Below are positions 44,241 to 53,701 of a stretch of 64,000 nt of DNA, piece after piece (the first letter of the stretch is position 1; each line of letters starts with the position of its first letter). The translations under genes were made by a program, and so were the position numbers. The notes below the pieces were generated by a model. That model saw only the letters and a list, made by a program, of their open reading frames with translations. It searched no databases and was not told the origin of the DNA. This DNA is from Sphingobacteriales bacterium UTBCD1 (GTDB lineage Bacteria > Bacteroidota > Bacteroidia > Chitinophagales > Chitinophagaceae). The DNA lies in NCBI GenBank assembly GCA_002066995.1, contig MWTC01000012.1, forward strand, positions 1 through 64,000, in the 5' to 3' direction.

Positions 44241-45191
44241 TTAAAATTTTGCAGGGCTTTTCAGCGGCACTTCCTGAATAGTATAGTCATCCTGGTCTTG
44301 TCCGCTCAATAATTTATCAAGATGGCAATACACAACATATACCCGTTTGCCATCGCTGGTAAGTGAAGTGGCAAATACAGGCCCTGTTGTGAAGGAAGTG
44401 CTCAGGCTTGCATTATTCCACTGGTCATTACTGATGAAAGAAAGAACTTTATCATCACTGACCACAACCAGTTGCTTACCGTCTTTACTGAGCAGTATCC
44501 CATCGGGAAAACTCAGGCTTGCGTCTAGCTTCACTGCTTTATAACCGGAAGGATTATTAACCGGAATTTTTATCACCTGGTTGAGTGCTGTATGAGCCAC
44601 CAGTAAATATCCGGCTGCATTATATTGAATACCGTTAAAACCAAATTCATCAGGATTTACTGCAAAAGCATCATCTTTAAAGAAAACGGAAGCATTCCCG
44701 TTCTGGTCCACTTTAAAAATAACCGGGGCAGCGCTGCTGGTAACATAAGCATTACCGTCGGGAGCTATCACTTCATCATTCATGAAAAGAGGTTCGCCCG
44801 GCAGTAGTGTTGAAAGATCCGTATAGAAAAGTCTTTGGCCATTGTTGAGATCATAAGCGCCTATCCCACCTTCCACATTGCATACCCAAAGACGATGATG
44901 TGCTTTGTCCACTTTAAGCCCGGTGGTACTGGTCAATTTATTGTCAGTAACTACGGGCTTCCAGACGCCATCAGTAGTAACAACACCCACGGTACCGAAA
45001 GCGACTGAACTGACGTAAAACCAATTGTGCACCGGGTCATAAGCAAGACCTTCAGGAAAAAGATTATGTTCTGAAAAACTGATTTGTTCCGGTATTTGAG
45101 GTCCTTTAGGGCCTCCCGGCAATGAGTCCTTTTTGCACCCGGCAAAAAGAATGGTGGCTGCTAAAAACAGGATGGTAAGTTTCTTTGTCAT
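44241..45191 (-). CDS. beta-propeller lipoprotein (SMP-30/NHL-like)
   Basis: A 316-residue lipoprotein (LTILFLAATILFAGC, lipid Cys about residue 19). The mature part has repeated propeller-type strands: EGLAYDPVHNWFYVSSVAFGTVGVVTTDG, TGLKVDKAHHRLWVCNVEGGIGAYDL, EVIAPDGNAYVTSSAAPVIFKVDQNG, FNGIQYNAAGYLLVAHTALNQVIKI and FPDGILLSKDGKQLVVVSD. This is the six-bladed SMP-30/gluconolactonase-like pattern. Enzymatic activity is not assured. A strong terminator follows. Confidence 0.8.
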   Translation of the reverse strand: MTKKLTILFLAATILFAGCKKDSLPGGPKGPQIPEQISFSEHNLFPEGLAYDPVHNWFYVSSVAFGTVGVVTTDGVWKPVVTDNKLTSTTGLKVDKAHHRLWVCNVEGGIGAYDLNNGQRLFYTDLSTLLPGEPLFMNDEVIAPDGNAYVTSSAAPVIFKVDQNGNASVFFKDDAFAVNPDEFGFNGIQYNAAGYLLVAHTALNQVIKIPVNNPSGYKAVKLDASLSFPDGILLSKDGKQLVVVSDDKVLSFISNDQWNNASLSTSFTTGPVFATSLTSDGKRVYVVYCHLDKLLSGQDQDDYTIQEVPLKSPAKF

Positions 45192-45349
45192 GGTATTATT
45201 TTTTAAAATGAATAATCGAAATAACCGTTTACAATTTTTGAATAAGACAGCTCAAAAGTCAAAAACAAACCGGTCCGGAACAATACACTATTTCCTGTAT
45301 TTTGCCGATACCCTTTTTGGTGTAGTGTGAATGAAAACTCAGGAAATGA

Positions 45350-46003
45350 TCAAAGCAATTTATGCTCCGCCGCATATTTTACGAGGGCGGCCGAATTCTT
45401 CAGGTGAAGTTTTGCCAGTATGTTTTTCCGGTGGGTGTCCACGGTAACGACGCTGAGGAAAAGCTTTTGGGCAATCTCCTGGTTGGTAAGCCCGTCGGCA
45501 ATATACCTGATGATCTCAATTTCTCTTGGAGTGAGGGGTTTTTCACCTTCTTCAGATTGAACGCTACGATCATTGAGATGAAGAAATAAATTATTGGAAA
45601 TTTCAGGGCTGATATATTTTTCCCCCCGCATCACTTTTTCCAATGCTGTCAGCAGTTCTGTTTTACCGGTATCTTTATTAATATAGCCGTCTGCACCCGC
45701 TTTCAGCATCTTACTGACCACAGAAGCATCACTGTTCATACTCACTGCAATAACCTTTACATAAGGCTTTTCCTGCTTAATGCGTTTTACAGCTTCAAGC
45801 CCGTTCATCACCGGCATATTGATATCCATGATCACACAGTCAATATCCGCTGTCAATGCTTTATCCACCGCTTCGCTTCCGTTGTTGGCTATATATATTT
45901 CTCCAATTGTTTTTTCCTCTCCCAGGATTTTGGAAATACCATCTGTTATAAGGCGGTGATCATCAGCTATCAGAATATTTACAGGTACCTGATAAGGTTT
46001 CAT
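45350..46003 (-). CDS. NarL/FixJ-type response regulator
   Basis: A 217-residue regulator. The receiver domain (about 8-125) has LIADDHRLITDGI, the phospho-accepting Asp in DCVIMDINMPVMNG (about residue 59), AVSMNSDASV and GYINKDTGK. The C-terminal LuxR HTH is LTPREIEIIRYIADGLTNQEIAQKLFLSVVTVDTHRKNIL. Its start overlaps the end of the propeller sensor kinase by ATGA (46000-46003), so the two form a coupled pair with the kinase as cognate partner. Confidence 0.95.
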   Translation of the reverse strand: MKPYQVPVNILIADDHRLITDGISKILGEEKTIGEIYIANNGSEAVDKALTADIDCVIMDINMPVMNGLEAVKRIKQEKPYVKVIAVSMNSDASVVSKMLKAGADGYINKDTGKTELLTALEKVMRGEKYISPEISNNLFLHLNDRSVQSEEGEKPLTPREIEIIRYIADGLTNQEIAQKLFLSVVTVDTHRKNILAKLHLKNSAALVKYAAEHKLL

Positions 46004-49000
46004 AAAATATTTTTAGTGTAAGGTATTTCAATTAACACACTGGTGCCTTTTCCCGGTGATGAGTCAATCGTCATTGTTCCTTTCATGAGTTTGGTCCGTA
46101 TATCAAGATTGTGCAGCCCGTAACCTTCACTCTTACTGTTCATATCAAAACCTTTTCCATCGTCTTCCATCATTAAAATTATTTTTTCATCCCTGTGTCC
46201 TATCTGTAAGGAAACATTACGGGCCCGGGCATGCTTCAATACGTTATTTATTAATTCCTGCGTAATCCGGTATAAAGACAGTTCATATTCTTTTTTCAAA
46301 CGCCCATTCATGCCAAAGATCACCAGGTTGAAATGGATCTGTCCTGTTTCATTGATCTTATTGACCAGCCCTTCTACTGCAGTGGTATATCCGAATTCTT
46401 CAAGAACGCCCGGGCTTAAGTTACGTAACAGCCGGCGCACATCCTGCATGGATTCGCTGATCAGATTTTCGGAGTGCCGGGACAGCGAATGTATCTCTTC
46501 GTTTTTCGTTTTTTCCGCTTTCTCTGATAAAGAAGACAAAGACAACTTTAACGCCGAAAGCTTTACACCCACATCATCATGCAGTTCTCTTGCGATACGT
46601 TTGCGTTCTTCCTCCTGCGTAGCAACCATAATGTTCATTCGTATTGCCTGCTTGCGTTCAATGATGAGGATACGGTTCTGGTACAAACCATACAATATTC
46701 CAACTGCCATGATCACATACAAAATATAAGCCCACCAGGTAAGCCACCAGGGCGGCATCACTTCAAATGAATATTCTGTTTCACTCCAAACCCCAAAAGG
46801 GCTTAAAGCTTTTAGTTTAAAAGTATAACTCCCCGCTTTCAGATTGCCAAAGACTGCTGTAGTATTATTGCTGAGTGTGCTCCAATCCTTATTGTAGCCT
46901 TCCAGCATATATTGATATCTTACCTGTTTGGCGATTGCGGGATCAATGACAGAATAATCAATACTGACCGTGTTGTCATTATAAGGAAGGACCAGATCTA
47001 CGGGTACCGGATAAAATTTAGAGACTCCACTAAGTTTTATATTTCGGTGTTTCCTGGTGATGCTATCTAAAATAACAGGCGACAACACTTTTCCAAATGT
47101 CGTTACCATTTCATTTAAAACTATAAGACTGTCTGCAGCATCATTTCCATAATGCAAGCGCAAGAGATCGTTCCAGCAGATGTTTTCATTATCAACTTTT
47201 ACGCTTTGTATTACTAATTTTAAAGGCCCGGGGTCTTTTTTATGATCAGCCGGGTAATCAAACCTTATCAGGTCATTAAGACTGCTGCCGACCCATACAA
47301 TTCCTTTATCATCTACACATAAAGCGCCGGAATTCACTTCTTTTACCGGGTATCCGGTATTTTCATTAAATACCCCGAAAACTTCATCAGGCTTATGGTC
47401 AGTGTTTGATAATGATTCTCTAAGAGCACACAACCCTTTATTTGTACCGAACCATATTATATTCCTTTGTTTATCTTCAGCAATAGCCCATACACAATTA
47501 TCGGGCAAACCTTCTGCTGTCGTATAGTTAATAAAATTCTTTCCATCAAATTTACTGGCGCCCCTGTTTGTACCAAACCAAAGATCCCCGTTCTTAGCAT
47601 TCAGCGTCATATACACGGTATTACTTGCCAGTCCGGAATCAATAGTGTAATTGGTAAACCTTGTGCCATCATATTTACTTATGCCGTTATCGTGGGTAGC
47701 AAACCATATATTACCGGAATTATCTTCTGCAATACTCTGTATGTTGTTTCCCGGCAAGCCCTGATCGGTAGTGAAATTTGTAAAACTTTTTCCATCGAAT
47801 TTGCTGGCGCCGCCAAATGTACCAAACCAGATATTTCCTTTTTTATCCTGCATCATGCAGGAAACAGTATTGTTGATCAGCCCCTGTGCCATTGTATATC
47901 CTGTAAATCCGGTGCCATCATACCTGGTAACGCCTCCTTTATCAGAGCCTAACCATATATTACCTTCATTATCCTGCATGACACTCCATATCAATTCGTC
48001 AGGTAATCCCTGCTTTGTAGTAAAATTTAAAAACCTTTTTCCATCATACTTGCTGACACCGCCCTCATACATGCCAAACCACATGCTACCTGACCTGTCC
48101 CGGATGATGCCAAACACAGAATTTCCGGCCAAAGCCCGGGGCAGAGAATAATTCATGAGGCTATTGCCTTCATACTTGCTCACTCCTGATCCCAGTGATG
48201 TAAACCACAGGTTGCCTGTTTTATCTTCTGAAATGCTTGTTACTCTATTTCCGGTTATGGATTGTGCATTACTGTAATTAAAAAATCTGCTTCCATCATA
48301 TTTGCTGATACCTTTTGACTGAGTGCCAACCCATAAATTACCGGTTTTATCTATTGTCATGCAGTGAACATTGTTATCGGACAAGCCATTATCTGTAGTA
48401 TAAGTTGAAAATGCAGTACCGTTAAATTTGCCTACCCCTGACTTTGTACCAAACCATAAATTGTCTTCTTTATCCCGGACAATACAGTTTACAGAATTAC
48501 CCGGCAGGCCATCAGCTTCCGTATAATTCCTGAACTTATTCCCATCAAACCGGCTTACTCCTTTTGCAGCAGTGCCAAACCAGAGATTTCCATTTCTGTC
48601 TTCCATCATGCACTGTACATAATTTTCTGCAAGGCCTTGTGAAGTTGTATAATTAATAAATTTCTTTCCTTCAAACTTACTGACACCACCTTCGTGTGTG
48701 CTGAACCAGAGACCGCCATGCTTATCCTCAATGATGCAGGAAATAAAATTGCCTGCCAGTCCTTCAGCGGTAGTATAATTAATAAACTGGTATCCATCAT
48801 ATTTACTTACACCTGCGCTTGTACCAAACCACAGGTTGCCTTCTTTGTCTTCAATTATTGAAAACACTACATTACTTATCAGCCCCTGTGCAATAGTATA
48901 GTTTGTGAACCTGTTTCCATCGTACCTGCTAACTCCCCCGCCGGCAGTTCCAAACCAAAGATTTCCTGACTGGTCTGTTGCACTGCATAGAACTGAATTC

Positions 49001-49326
49001 AGCGCCAGCCCCTGTTCGGTTCCGTAATGAGAGAAAAAAGGAATGCCGCCATAGGAGGAATCTATTTTGACAGCAGGCTTTCCTGCCGGTATTGTCTTTG
49101 GGTGATTAACAATAGTGAGTGGAACTATGTCAGGTTTGGAAAAAGTTTTTTTACTGACGTTTCCCGACTCCGGTTGTTTTTTAGAAATATCATCATGACC
49201 CGTTGACGAAGAATGATTATTGTTGCAGGAAATAAGAACAGAAAGAATACACAATAAAAAGAGAAATCCCCAAAAGGAATAATTGATCCGGCGATCCTGT
49301 TTTCGTAATTGAAATTGATTCTTCAC
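46000..49326 (-). CDS. sensor histidine kinase with a two-component-regulator propeller
   Basis: A 1108-residue membrane kinase. After an N-terminal hydrophobic segment ending in a lipobox-like VLISC (Cys about 34) come about 14 tandem propeller repeats (consensus FTNYTTAQGL, GNLWFGT, GGVSKYDG), enough for two seven-bladed propellers, over about residues 95-685. A Y_Y_Y domain (about 765-840, RYQYMLEGYNKDW), a membrane helix (WWAYILYVIMAVGILYGLY), HisKA_3 with the His in RKRIARELHDDVGVKL and HATPase_c (MMEDDGKGFD, GYGLHNL) follow. This is the half of hybrid polysaccharide sensors that lacks the receiver and HTH, which are supplied by the overlapping regulator gene. Confidence 0.93.
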   Translation of the reverse strand: MKNQFQLRKQDRRINYSFWGFLFLLCILSVLISCNNNHSSSTGHDDISKKQPESGNVSKKTFSKPDIVPLTIVNHPKTIPAGKPAVKIDSSYGGIPFFSHYGTEQGLALNSVLCSATDQSGNLWFGTAGGGVSRYDGNRFTNYTIAQGLISNVVFSIIEDKEGNLWFGTSAGVSKYDGYQFINYTTAEGLAGNFISCIIEDKHGGLWFSTHEGGVSKFEGKKFINYTTSQGLAENYVQCMMEDRNGNLWFGTAAKGVSRFDGNKFRNYTEADGLPGNSVNCIVRDKEDNLWFGTKSGVGKFNGTAFSTYTTDNGLSDNNVHCMTIDKTGNLWVGTQSKGISKYDGSRFFNYSNAQSITGNRVTSISEDKTGNLWFTSLGSGVSKYEGNSLMNYSLPRALAGNSVFGIIRDRSGSMWFGMYEGGVSKYDGKRFLNFTTKQGLPDELIWSVMQDNEGNIWLGSDKGGVTRYDGTGFTGYTMAQGLINNTVSCMMQDKKGNIWFGTFGGASKFDGKSFTNFTTDQGLPGNNIQSIAEDNSGNIWFATHDNGISKYDGTRFTNYTIDSGLASNTVYMTLNAKNGDLWFGTNRGASKFDGKNFINYTTAEGLPDNCVWAIAEDKQRNIIWFGTNKGLCALRESLSNTDHKPDEVFGVFNENTGYPVKEVNSGALCVDDKGIVWVGSSLNDLIRFDYPADHKKDPGPLKLVIQSVKVDNENICWNDLLRLHYGNDAADSLIVLNEMVTTFGKVLSPVILDSITRKHRNIKLSGVSKFYPVPVDLVLPYNDNTVSIDYSVIDPAIAKQVRYQYMLEGYNKDWSTLSNNTTAVFGNLKAGSYTFKLKALSPFGVWSETEYSFEVMPPWWLTWWAYILYVIMAVGILYGLYQNRILIIERKQAIRMNIMVATQEEERKRIARELHDDVGVKLSALKLSLSSLSEKAEKTKNEEIHSLSRHSENLISESMQDVRRLLRNLSPGVLEEFGYTTAVEGLVNKINETGQIHFNLVIFGMNGRLKKEYELSLYRITQELINNVLKHARARNVSLQIGHRDEKIILMMEDDGKGFDMNSKSEGYGLHNLDIRTKLMKGTMTIDSSPGKGTSVLIEIPYTKNIL

Positions 49327-49544
49327 CAGGAATTTCTATCTGTTCAATAAACATACAATTTTTTTCTCAGCTGCGATTCCAGGAAAATTGCTTATCACCC
49401 CGGCAGTAAAGGGTACCCGTTTTTGTGTACTACTTCCATGCTCAATTTTTGGGAAACTCATCACTTGAAAAGAAGCGGTAACTCCACGATGAAAACTCCA
49501 CACAAGATTGTAATAAAATAATCAGTAATCCATTATCATAATCC

Positions 49545-49601
49545 ATACCCGCTTTGCGAAGCGTCCTCGCTGCGCAATAGTATTTCATTGCCTCCGGCAA
49601 T
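49545..49601. repeat. short palindromes in the gap 3' of the M28 peptidase
   Basis: The gap 49327-49607 has no gene. Near its end lie CGCTT TGCG AAGCG, then CGCTGCGC, and a perfect ATTGCC TCC GGCAAT (49587-49601) six bases before the peptidase stop codon. No T-run follows on the minus strand, so these look like repeat elements, not a classical terminator. Confidence 0.45.
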
Positions 49602-49607
49602 ATTTCT

Positions 49608-50972
49608 TCACCATCCATACTTATCCACCAGGTAAATGAATGCTGCCATATTGATAGCTCCTAATTCCAGTTCTCTTTTATTTACATTTTCAAAAACATC
49701 ATTTGCAGCATGATGATAATCGAAATACCGTTGCGAATCGGGAGACAGTTCCGATACCGCAGCTCCTAACCTTGCTAGCGGTCCTACATCGGCTCCGCCG
49801 CCGCCCCTGCTGATCTCATACACACCGTAAGGATAGAACAGCGGGATCCAGCTCCTGGCTTTTTCCAGTTGTTCCGGTTTCCCGCCGAAGCTGAAGCCTC
49901 TCGGTGTGAAACCACCTGCATCGCTTTCTAATCCAAAAATATGTTTCTCATTGTTCTTCTTTGCTTCTTCAGCATATTTCGCTGCTCCACGCATTCCGTT
50001 CTCCTCATTCATGAATAATACAAAACGAATGGAATGTTTGGGCTTATATCCAAGCGCTTTGAAGGTTCTTAATATTTCCATTGTCTGCGTTATTCCGGTG
50101 CCATCATCATGTGCTCCTTCTGCCAGGTCCCATGAATCGAGGTGCCCGCCCACTGTGATATATTCGTTGGGAAATTCCGAGCCGGTCAGTTCACCAATCA
50201 CATTATGACCAATAGTATCCGGTAAAAAATGTCCGTAGGTAGTCAGGGAAACTTTAACAGGAGATTTCTGTAATTGCCCATCGAGCCAGTCTGCATCCTG
50301 TAAACCGATAGCCACTGCAGGAATTTTCGGATAGGCAGTATCATAATTTGTAGATCCTGTATGCGGAAAATTATCTGTACTATGACTCATGCTTCTTACA
50401 CTCACGGCCACCGCTCCGTATTTAGCTGCCCGGCTTGGTCCTGCACCACGATAACGCACTGCATCACCGTAAGACATGAATGTCGGAATAAAAGTCGGGT
50501 TGAAATGATAATTATAAAAAACTATTTTTCCTTTGACCTGGTCTTTCTTCGCTTCCAGTTCATCAAAAGACTTTACTTCGATGACATCGGCAGTGACGCC
50601 TCTGGACCCGCTGCCTTCCGAATTCCCCAATGCAGCCACATTAAGCGCTTTTTTTGCCGAGCCATTGTATTTTGCCTCTGCTTTGTCCTGACCTCCCCTT
50701 ACCCAATGCGGCACCATACATTCCTGCAACCATGCTTTATCTGCACCGCTTTCTTTCATGGTTTTCAATCCCCATTGTTCTGCCTTCACCATTCCCGGCG
50801 AACCGGCAAGCCTTGCCCCGACATTCCTGGTAAGTTCACGAAGATTGTCATAAGCTTTTCCATTGAGGAGTATTTCATTCGCAATCCTCCGGATAAACAG
50901 CGAATCTTCGTTTTGTGCAAAGAGGCTGATACAAATAAAAAAAAGTGATGTGGTAAAAAAAAGTCTTCTCAT
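49608..50972 (-). CDS. exported M28-family zinc peptidase (carboxypeptidase Q-like)
   Basis: A 454-residue peptidase with a signal peptide (LFFICISLFAQ). A PA-type insert (about 120-215, GKIVFYNYHFNP, RAAKYGAVAVSVRS) precedes the catalytic domain. The zinc ligands and acid base are visible in ITVGGHLDSWDLAEGAHDDGTG, FMNEENGMRGA, GLESDAGGF and YHHAANDVFE. Such enzymes act as amino- or carboxypeptidases outside the cytoplasm. It is transcribed alone, divergently from bshA. Confidence 0.92.
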   Translation of the reverse strand: MRRLFFTTSLFFICISLFAQNEDSLFIRRIANEILLNGKAYDNLRELTRNVGARLAGSPGMVKAEQWGLKTMKESGADKAWLQECMVPHWVRGGQDKAEAKYNGSAKKALNVAALGNSEGSGSRGVTADVIEVKSFDELEAKKDQVKGKIVFYNYHFNPTFIPTFMSYGDAVRYRGAGPSRAAKYGAVAVSVRSMSHSTDNFPHTGSTNYDTAYPKIPAVAIGLQDADWLDGQLQKSPVKVSLTTYGHFLPDTIGHNVIGELTGSEFPNEYITVGGHLDSWDLAEGAHDDGTGITQTMEILRTFKALGYKPKHSIRFVLFMNEENGMRGAAKYAEEAKKNNEKHIFGLESDAGGFTPRGFSFGGKPEQLEKARSWIPLFYPYGVYEISRGGGGADVGPLARLGAAVSELSPDSQRYFDYHHAANDVFENVNKRELELGAINMAAFIYLVDKYGW

Positions 50973-51094
50973 TTTAATGATTTTAGCTAAAATAAACTAA
51001 TCCCGCATTATGAAAAACAATTTTAAGATGAGCGGTAAACTTCCATTGCCCTGAAGTGTTTACCTTAGAGTTTGCCATATTGTAATTTTAATTT

Positions 51095-52222
51095 ATGAGA
51101 ATCGGAATCGTTTGTTATCCCACCTTCGGAGGCAGCGGAGTATTAGCCACGGAGCTTGGAAAGGCATTGGCGCAAAAAGGCCACCAGGTACATTTTATCA
51201 CATACCGGGAGCCTGTAAGACTTAATGTATATGTGCCGAATATTTTCTACCACGAAGTGCATGTGCCTACCTACCCGCTGTTTGACTATCCGCCTTATGA
51301 AACTGCATTGGCAAGCGCTATGGTGGATGTGATCAAAAACAATAACCTGGACCTGCTGCATGTGCACTATGCTATCCCGCATGCATCAGCTGCATACATG
51401 GCAAAAAAGATATTGGAAAAAGAAAACAGGAATATTCCTGTCATCACCACATTACATGGTACAGATATCACACTGGTGGGCAGGGATAAAACTTATGCTC
51501 CCGTAGTTACTTTTTCCATCAATGAAAGTGATGCGATCACTGCCGTATCCGAGGACCTGAAAGAAGAAACATACCGCTCTTTTAAAATAGAAAAGGAGAT
51601 TGAGGTAATCTATAATTTCATTGATGTAAGCAGGTTCAGCAAGAAACCTATCGATGCATTCAAAAAAGCAATTGCGCCCAACGGGGAAAAAATCCTGTTG
51701 CACGTGTCCAATTTCAGAAAACTAAAACGGGTATCCGACGTAGTAAAAGTTTTCAACGAAGTGCACAAGGTCATCCCTTCAGTGCTTTTATTTGTTGGTG
51801 ACGGACCCGACAGGCCCACCGCTGAAGAACTTTGCCGTGAGCTTGGGCTCTGTGATGAGATACGGTTCGTAGGCCGCCAGGAACAAATGGAAGATATTCT
51901 TGCAATCGGTGATCTTTTTATATTGCCTTCGGAATATGAAAGTTTCGGGCTTGCTGCACTGGAAGCAATGGCAGCCGGAGTACCGGTTGTTTCCACCAAC
52001 GTAGGAGGTTTGAAGGAGATCAATGTACCGGGAGAAACCGGATATATGGCAGATGTAGGCGATATCGAAGCCCTGAGCCGGTACTCAATATCTATACTGA
52101 AAGATGAAGAAACATTAAATACATTTAAGAAAAAAGCGGCTGCACACGCCAAAATATTTGACATTAATAATATCGTTCCGCTTTACGAAAAATTATACGA
52201 AAGGTTTTTGAAGAAATTATAG
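51095..52222 (+). CDS. bshA: N-acetyl-alpha-D-glucosaminyl L-malate synthase
   Basis: A 375-residue GT4 glycosyltransferase that joins GlcNAc from UDP-GlcNAc to L-malate, the first step of bacillithiol synthesis. The BshA N-terminus IGIVCYPTFGGSGVLATELGKALAQKGH with ITYREPVRL is distinctive. HVHYAIPHASAAYMA, TTLHGTDITLVG and the donor-site ILPSEYESFGLAALEAMAAGVPVV with VGGLKEI complete the family pattern. Other bacillithiol genes are not in the window. Confidence 0.93.
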   Translation: MRIGIVCYPTFGGSGVLATELGKALAQKGHQVHFITYREPVRLNVYVPNIFYHEVHVPTYPLFDYPPYETALASAMVDVIKNNNLDLLHVHYAIPHASAAYMAKKILEKENRNIPVITTLHGTDITLVGRDKTYAPVVTFSINESDAITAVSEDLKEETYRSFKIEKEIEVIYNFIDVSRFSKKPIDAFKKAIAPNGEKILLHVSNFRKLKRVSDVVKVFNEVHKVIPSVLLFVGDGPDRPTAEELCRELGLCDEIRFVGRQEQMEDILAIGDLFILPSEYESFGLAALEAMAAGVPVVSTNVGGLKEINVPGETGYMADVGDIEALSRYSISILKDEETLNTFKKKAAAHAKIFDINNIVPLYEKLYERFLKKL

Positions 52223-52271
52223 ATGCCTTCAAAATACAATTAACCGGGGTAAACCTTCAAGGAAAATCCGG

Positions 52272-53621
52272 TCAATGCCGGGAAAGCCAGATTTCGGGAT
52301 TCACTTCTTTAGATTCCACCATTAAAAGAAAATCAAGCTTACCGCCACCGCCGCCTTCATCATCAGCACCAAGGCTGCCCAAAGTTTGTCCTGTTCTGAT
52401 ATTATCTCCTTTTTTCACATTTACAGATGAAAGGTTACTATAAGTGGTAAAATATTTACCGTGGCGGACAGTTACATTCATTTCGCCCCCCGAATTAAAG
52501 ACACCTACCACAACGCCATTAAAAATGGATTTTACCGGAACACCTGCCTGCGGGGCACAGATCGTTATTCCATGATTGTATCCTTTTAACGAAGTGCCTT
52601 CAATCGTGTATGGCCCGAAATGAATGCATACATACCCGTTATCAACAGGCCAGGGCAATTTACCCCTGTTCAATGCAAACTCACTGTTCAGTTTGACATC
52701 ACTTTCATTCAGGTCAAGGAAACTTCCCGATGTGGACGTTTTAATCGTGGAAACATCTGCTACGGGAACTGAAGGCCCTGCTGGTTTTTCCGTAGAAGTA
52801 GTTTTAGTTGCTGCGTTTGCATCAGGATTTGCAGGAACTGCAGCATTTGATTTCGCTTTTGCTTCTTCAGCAGCTTTTTTCTTTGCCGCTTCAATTTCCC
52901 TTCTTACAATTGCAGCCAATGAGTTTTTAATATCATTATCTCTTTTCTTTTTTGCAGCCAGTTGTTTTTCCAGATCCTTTTCCTGCGATCTTAGCTGCGA
53001 TACCACTCCGGCTTTTTCATTTTTCTGCTCAGAAAGTACCTCCATTTGTTTGGTTTGATTGCCCAGGGCGCTGCTCTTTTGTTCTTTTCTTTCAATCTGC
53101 TGTTCTTTCCTCTTTGCGATCAACTGCTGTGTTTCCAGGATAGTGCTGACCTGTTTTTCCCTGTAAGTACGGTAGCTTTTCAGATAACTGATTCTTTTTA
53201 AAGCATCATTAAAACTACCGGCAGAAAAAATAAAATTAAGGTAATCATAAGAACTCCTGTTCTTATAAGAATACACAACGCTGCGGGCATATTCGGCTTT
53301 TAACGTGTCTAATTGTTTTTGTAAGCGATAAACCTCAATGCTGCTTTTATAGAGATCATCATCAATCATTCTTATTTCCCTGTTGATATTATTGATGTAC
53401 CGCTCCTGCAGGTTTATTTTCCTGTTCAGTATATTCAACTGGGTTACGCTTTGCCTGGTCTTTCCTTTTAACTGGTTGTACTGTGTTTGTATGTCATTAA
53501 TGTCTTTTTGAAGTTGTTGTCTTTCTTTTTCAAGGTCCGCTTTTTCCTGCTGGGAAAAAACCGGGGTGAAGTTCAAAACACCGGAAATGACAAACAGGTA
53601 AATAAGGATTTTTTTGATCAT
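52272..53621 (-). CDS. EnvC-like coiled-coil protein with degenerate LytM (M23) domain
   Basis: A 449-residue exported protein with a signal peptide (to TPVFSQ), two long coiled coils (about 22-250, EKERQQLQKDINDIQTQYN), an Ala/Pro/Thr-rich linker and a C-terminal LytM domain (about 320-449). The metal motifs are altered: HxGxD reads NHGITI, the YxHL His is Asn in TTYSNL, and HLHF reads KLDF. It therefore should not cut peptidoglycan. EnvC-type proteins with dead LytM domains activate cell-division amidases, the most likely role here. Confidence 0.88.
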   Translation of the reverse strand: MIKKILIYLFVISGVLNFTPVFSQQEKADLEKERQQLQKDINDIQTQYNQLKGKTRQSVTQLNILNRKINLQERYINNINREIRMIDDDLYKSSIEVYRLQKQLDTLKAEYARSVVYSYKNRSSYDYLNFIFSAGSFNDALKRISYLKSYRTYREKQVSTILETQQLIAKRKEQQIERKEQKSSALGNQTKQMEVLSEQKNEKAGVVSQLRSQEKDLEKQLAAKKKRDNDIKNSLAAIVRREIEAAKKKAAEEAKAKSNAAVPANPDANAATKTTSTEKPAGPSVPVADVSTIKTSTSGSFLDLNESDVKLNSEFALNRGKLPWPVDNGYVCIHFGPYTIEGTSLKGYNHGITICAPQAGVPVKSIFNGVVVGVFNSGGEMNVTVRHGKYFTTYSNLSSVNVKKGDNIRTGQTLGSLGADDEGGGGGKLDFLLMVESKEVNPEIWLSRH

Positions 53622-53701
53622 AGCTATCAGATATTATGTTCTGAATTCAGTGCCCGGGTCCGTTACCGTATAACGGCAGCCTGCAAAATAAATTTTACCG
53701 G

